From NCBI GenBank assembly GCA_012800475.1, contig JAAZJF010000058.1, forward strand, positions 1 through 7,850: a DNA stretch of 7,850 nucleotides, read 5' to 3'. Below the pieces are notes generated by a model that was not told where the DNA came from, made no database searches, and saw only the letters and a list, made by a program, of their open reading frames with translations. Both the position numbers and the translations under genes were made by a program. Source of the DNA: Gammaproteobacteria bacterium. GTDB lineage: Bacteria; Pseudomonadota; Gammaproteobacteria; Pseudomonadales; Pseudomonadaceae. This document shows positions 6,626 through 7,850 of this stretch, piece after piece (within the stretch, counting starts at the first letter, position 1; each line of letters starts with the position of its first letter).

Positions 6626-6751
6626 GATCATTCCTAAACAGTAATAAGGGTTAAGCCTCCACATATCCCGACTTTCAACCCGAAGGCACCCAGAAATTCG
6701 TGTCGATATGTGTGTGGATTTTAAAGCTCTCTTGAATAATCAAGTAAAGCG
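6626..6751 (-). ncRNA. Structured rpsB mRNA leader, probable S2 autoregulatory element
   Basis: About 126 nt from the predicted start near 6751 to the rpsB ATG. Hairpin I is GCTTT-A-CTTGA / TCAAG-AGAGC with loop TTAT (6750-6726), ten pairs and one bulged A. Hairpin II has an outer stem CACATATC (6712-6705) with GATATGTG (6667-6660), then GAC (6704-6702) with GTC (6672-6670), then TTTC (6696-6693) with GAAA (6676-6673), and an apical CC-TTCG-GG tetraloop (6686-6679). GGGTTGA (6681-6675) can also pair with TTAACCC (6654-6648), just upstream of the ribosome binding site, giving a pseudoknot or a switch. E. coli rpsB has an S2-repressed folded leader (Rfam t44/tff). Position and complexity agree with that, but the homology is inferred and not computed. 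Confidence 0.68.
6632..6635 (-). promoter_or_regulatory. Ribosome binding site of rpsB
   Basis: AGGA 6 nt before the ATG at 6625; the ATG at 6631 directly abuts it. It therefore selects the start. It lies 12 nt after the TTAACCC arm of the possible pseudoknot, so S2 binding there could block it. Confidence 0.65.
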
Positions 6752-6757
6752 GCGCGT

Positions 6758-6786
6758 TTTATACCATAGATACGCCAATTAACCTA
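6758..6786 (-). promoter_or_regulatory. rpsB promoter: extended -10 with GC-rich discriminator
   Basis: On the minus strand, TGG-TATAAA (6766-6758) is an extended -10 element with a 5 of 6 hexamer. It is followed at once by ACGCGCC (6757-6751), a GC-rich discriminator of the kind linked to ppGpp/DksA control of ribosomal promoters. The -35 is poor (TAGGTT, 6786-6781, spacer 17), as is common with extended -10 promoters. The upstream stretch 6777-6802 is very AT-rich and may act as an UP element. The arrangement closely resembles the E. coli rpsB promoter as I recall it. The predicted start is near 6751. Confidence 0.75.
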
Positions 6787-6857
6787 ATTAAAAAACAAAC
6801 AACCCACTAGCTAACACTGCAGGGCAACGCTGGCAAGACTCGCAAATGCCACAGGCT

Positions 6858-6866
6858 TGCTTTAAT
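6858..6866 (+). promoter_or_regulatory. Candidate xseA promoter (extended -10)
   Basis: TG-C-TTTAAT on the plus strand is an extended -10 with 5 of 6 matches in the hexamer. No convincing -35 lies 16-18 nt upstream. It predicts a start at about 6873, only 2 bases before the xseA ATG. A more distant promoter in the AT-rich stretch 6777-6800, shared with the rpsB upstream region, cannot be excluded. Confidence 0.4.
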
Positions 6867-6874
6867 ATCCTCTG

Positions 6875-7850
6875 ATGCTTATTGATCCTGCTCAGCGCCT
6901 TGGCCTCGACCGTGAAGTTTTAACCGTCAGCCAACTTAATCAGCGCGCCCGTTTACTTTTAGAAGACGTATTCCCCCAAATCTGGGTGGAAGGCGAGCTC
7001 TCTAACATTGCCAAACCGGCATCAGGACATGTCTACTTCACATTAAAAGACCGTAACGCTCAAGTGCGCTGTGCTATTTTCAGACAACAAGCCAGCCGTG
7101 TACGTGAGTTACTGCGCGATGGCTTGTTAGTTCGCGTGCGCGGTCGTGTCTCTTTATATGAAGGTCGTGGTGACTATCAAATGATTCTTGATAGTCTCGA
7201 GGCTGCAGGTGATGGCGCATTACGCCTCGCCTTTGAAGCGCTTAAAACAGCATTACAAGCTGAAGGCCTGTTTGCCCAAGAACGTAAACGTGCTCTGCCT
7301 AAATACCCGCAACGTATCGGTGTCATCACCTCGCCTTCAGGCGCAGTACTGCATGATATTGTCAGCGTTTTTAGTCGACGTGCGCCCCATGTGCAACTCA
7401 CACTGATACCCACTGCCGTCCAAGGCCGCGAAGCTACAGCACAGATTGTCCAAGCACTAAATCGAGCCGATAATGCACACTACGATGCCATTATTTTAGC
7501 GCGCGGCGGCGGCTCGCTCGAAGATTTATGGTGCTTTAACGAAGAAGCCGTGGCACGAGCTATTGCCGATTGCCAGACACCGATTGTCAGCGCCATCGGC
7601 CATGAAACTGATGTATCTATGAGTGATTTTGTGGCGGACGTGCGTGCGCCCACCCCTTCAGCAGCGGCCGAACTGTTAGCGCCCGATCGCCAAGAACTGT
7701 TAACGCGTCTACATGCCTATGAGCGCCAGCTTAAACTGCGTATTGAAGAGCGCCTACAGCGCCAGCGCACGCAACTGCAGCACTTGCGCCAGCGTTTACG
7801 TCACCCACGTGAGCGTTTACAGCAACACAGTCAACGTCTGGACGATTTAA
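6875..7850 (+). CDS. xseA: Exodeoxyribonuclease VII large subunit (C-terminus beyond window)
   Basis: Catalytic subunit of ExoVII, which with several XseB copies degrades single-stranded DNA from either end without needing a metal ion, and acts in mismatch repair and processing of damaged DNA. 325 codons are present of a usual 450 or so, running off the right edge. Seen: LTVSQLNQRARLLLE at about 16-30; the N-terminal OB-fold with WVEGELSNIAKPASGHVYFTLK at about 37-58 and VRGRVSLYEGRGDYQM; the catalytic domain with IGVITSPSGAVLHDI, VQGREAT, ARGGGSLEDLWCFNEE at about 209-224 and SAIGHETDVSMSDFVAD followed by RAPTPSAAAE at about 239-265; and then the start of the long Gln/Arg-rich coiled coil that binds XseB. 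The ATG at 6875 matches the N-terminus expected from Pseudomonas orthologs (DPxQRLGLDREVL). No Shine-Dalgarno sequence precedes it. The gene is divergent from rpsB, where map normally stands. Confidence 0.96.
   Translation, partial: MLIDPAQRLGLDREVLTVSQLNQRARLLLEDVFPQIWVEGELSNIAKPASGHVYFTLKDRNAQVRCAIFRQQASRVRELLRDGLLVRVRGRVSLYEGRGDYQMILDSLEAAGDGALRLAFEALKTALQAEGLFAQERKRALPKYPQRIGVITSPSGAVLHDIVSVFSRRAPHVQLTLIPTAVQGREATAQIVQALNRADNAHYDAIILARGGGSLEDLWCFNEEAVARAIADCQTPIVSAIGHETDVSMSDFVADVRAPTPSAAAELLAPDRQELLTRLHAYERQLKLRIEERLQRQRTQLQHLRQRLRHPRERLQQHSQRLDDL

Noticed and set aside
6626..6664. N-terminal extension of S2 (13 residues, starting at 6664)
   Set aside because: It would translate the folded leader, lacks a binding site, and orthologs start at the position equivalent to 6625.
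7177..7413. Open frames on both strands inside xseA (78 residues minus, 72 residues plus)
   Set aside because: The region is fully explained by the xseA catalytic domain in its own frame.
1..7850. Mobile element, CRISPR array, defence island or other novel system
   Set aside because: All coding capacity is taken by conserved housekeeping genes in near-standard order, with no direct repeat arrays, transposase motifs or compositional break visible.

Overview
The window is a well-conserved bacterial housekeeping locus. Eight genes run leftward on the minus strand in transcription order rpsB, tsf, pyrH, frr, uppS, cdsA, dxr, rseP, with rseP cut off at the left edge. A ninth gene, xseA, runs rightward from the far end and is cut off at the right edge. 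Every protein is recognised from family motifs. I saw no tRNA or rRNA, insertion sequence, CRISPR array or prophage gene, and no gene-free stretch longer than about 250 bases.

The order frr-uppS-cdsA-dxr-rseP is that of Pseudomonas; in Escherichia coli dxr comes directly after frr. The protein sequences also look closest to remembered Pseudomonas orthologs. Base composition is roughly balanced by eye, lower in G+C than typical Pseudomonas. This points to a lower-GC member of the Pseudomonadaceae, such as the Thiopseudomonas or Denitrificimonas type. That assignment is inference. The gene found divergent from rpsB in E. coli and P. aeruginosa is map; here it is xseA.

Layout from the right: xseA (exonuclease VII large subunit) starts at 6875 without a clear ribosome binding site, just downstream of an extended -10 element. 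Positions 6626-6874 hold the rpsB promoter (extended -10 with a GC-rich discriminator) and an approximately 126-nt rpsB leader that folds well and resembles the S2-autoregulated leaders of gammaproteobacteria. rpsB (ribosomal protein S2) is followed by a strong intrinsic terminator, then tsf (EF-Ts), then a second strong terminator. A 125-nt gap with a weak candidate promoter precedes pyrH. From pyrH on the genes are tightly packed: pyrH/frr overlap by 4 nt, frr/uppS are 16 nt apart, uppS/cdsA overlap by 19 nt, and cdsA/dxr and dxr/rseP each overlap by 4 nt.

Functionally the cluster joins translation (S2, EF-Ts, ribosome recycling factor), UMP phosphorylation (PyrH), isoprenoid and undecaprenyl carrier synthesis (Dxr, UppS), phospholipid precursor synthesis (CdsA) and envelope stress signalling (RseP). 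The two terminators divide it into rpsB, tsf and pyrH-to-rseP units, so read-through or internal promoters must set the ratios. I found no novel system. The items worth a second look are regulatory: the rpsB leader fold, the terminator between rpsB and tsf, the dyad over the putative pyrH promoter, the possibly leaderless xseA, and the changed neighbour of rpsB.
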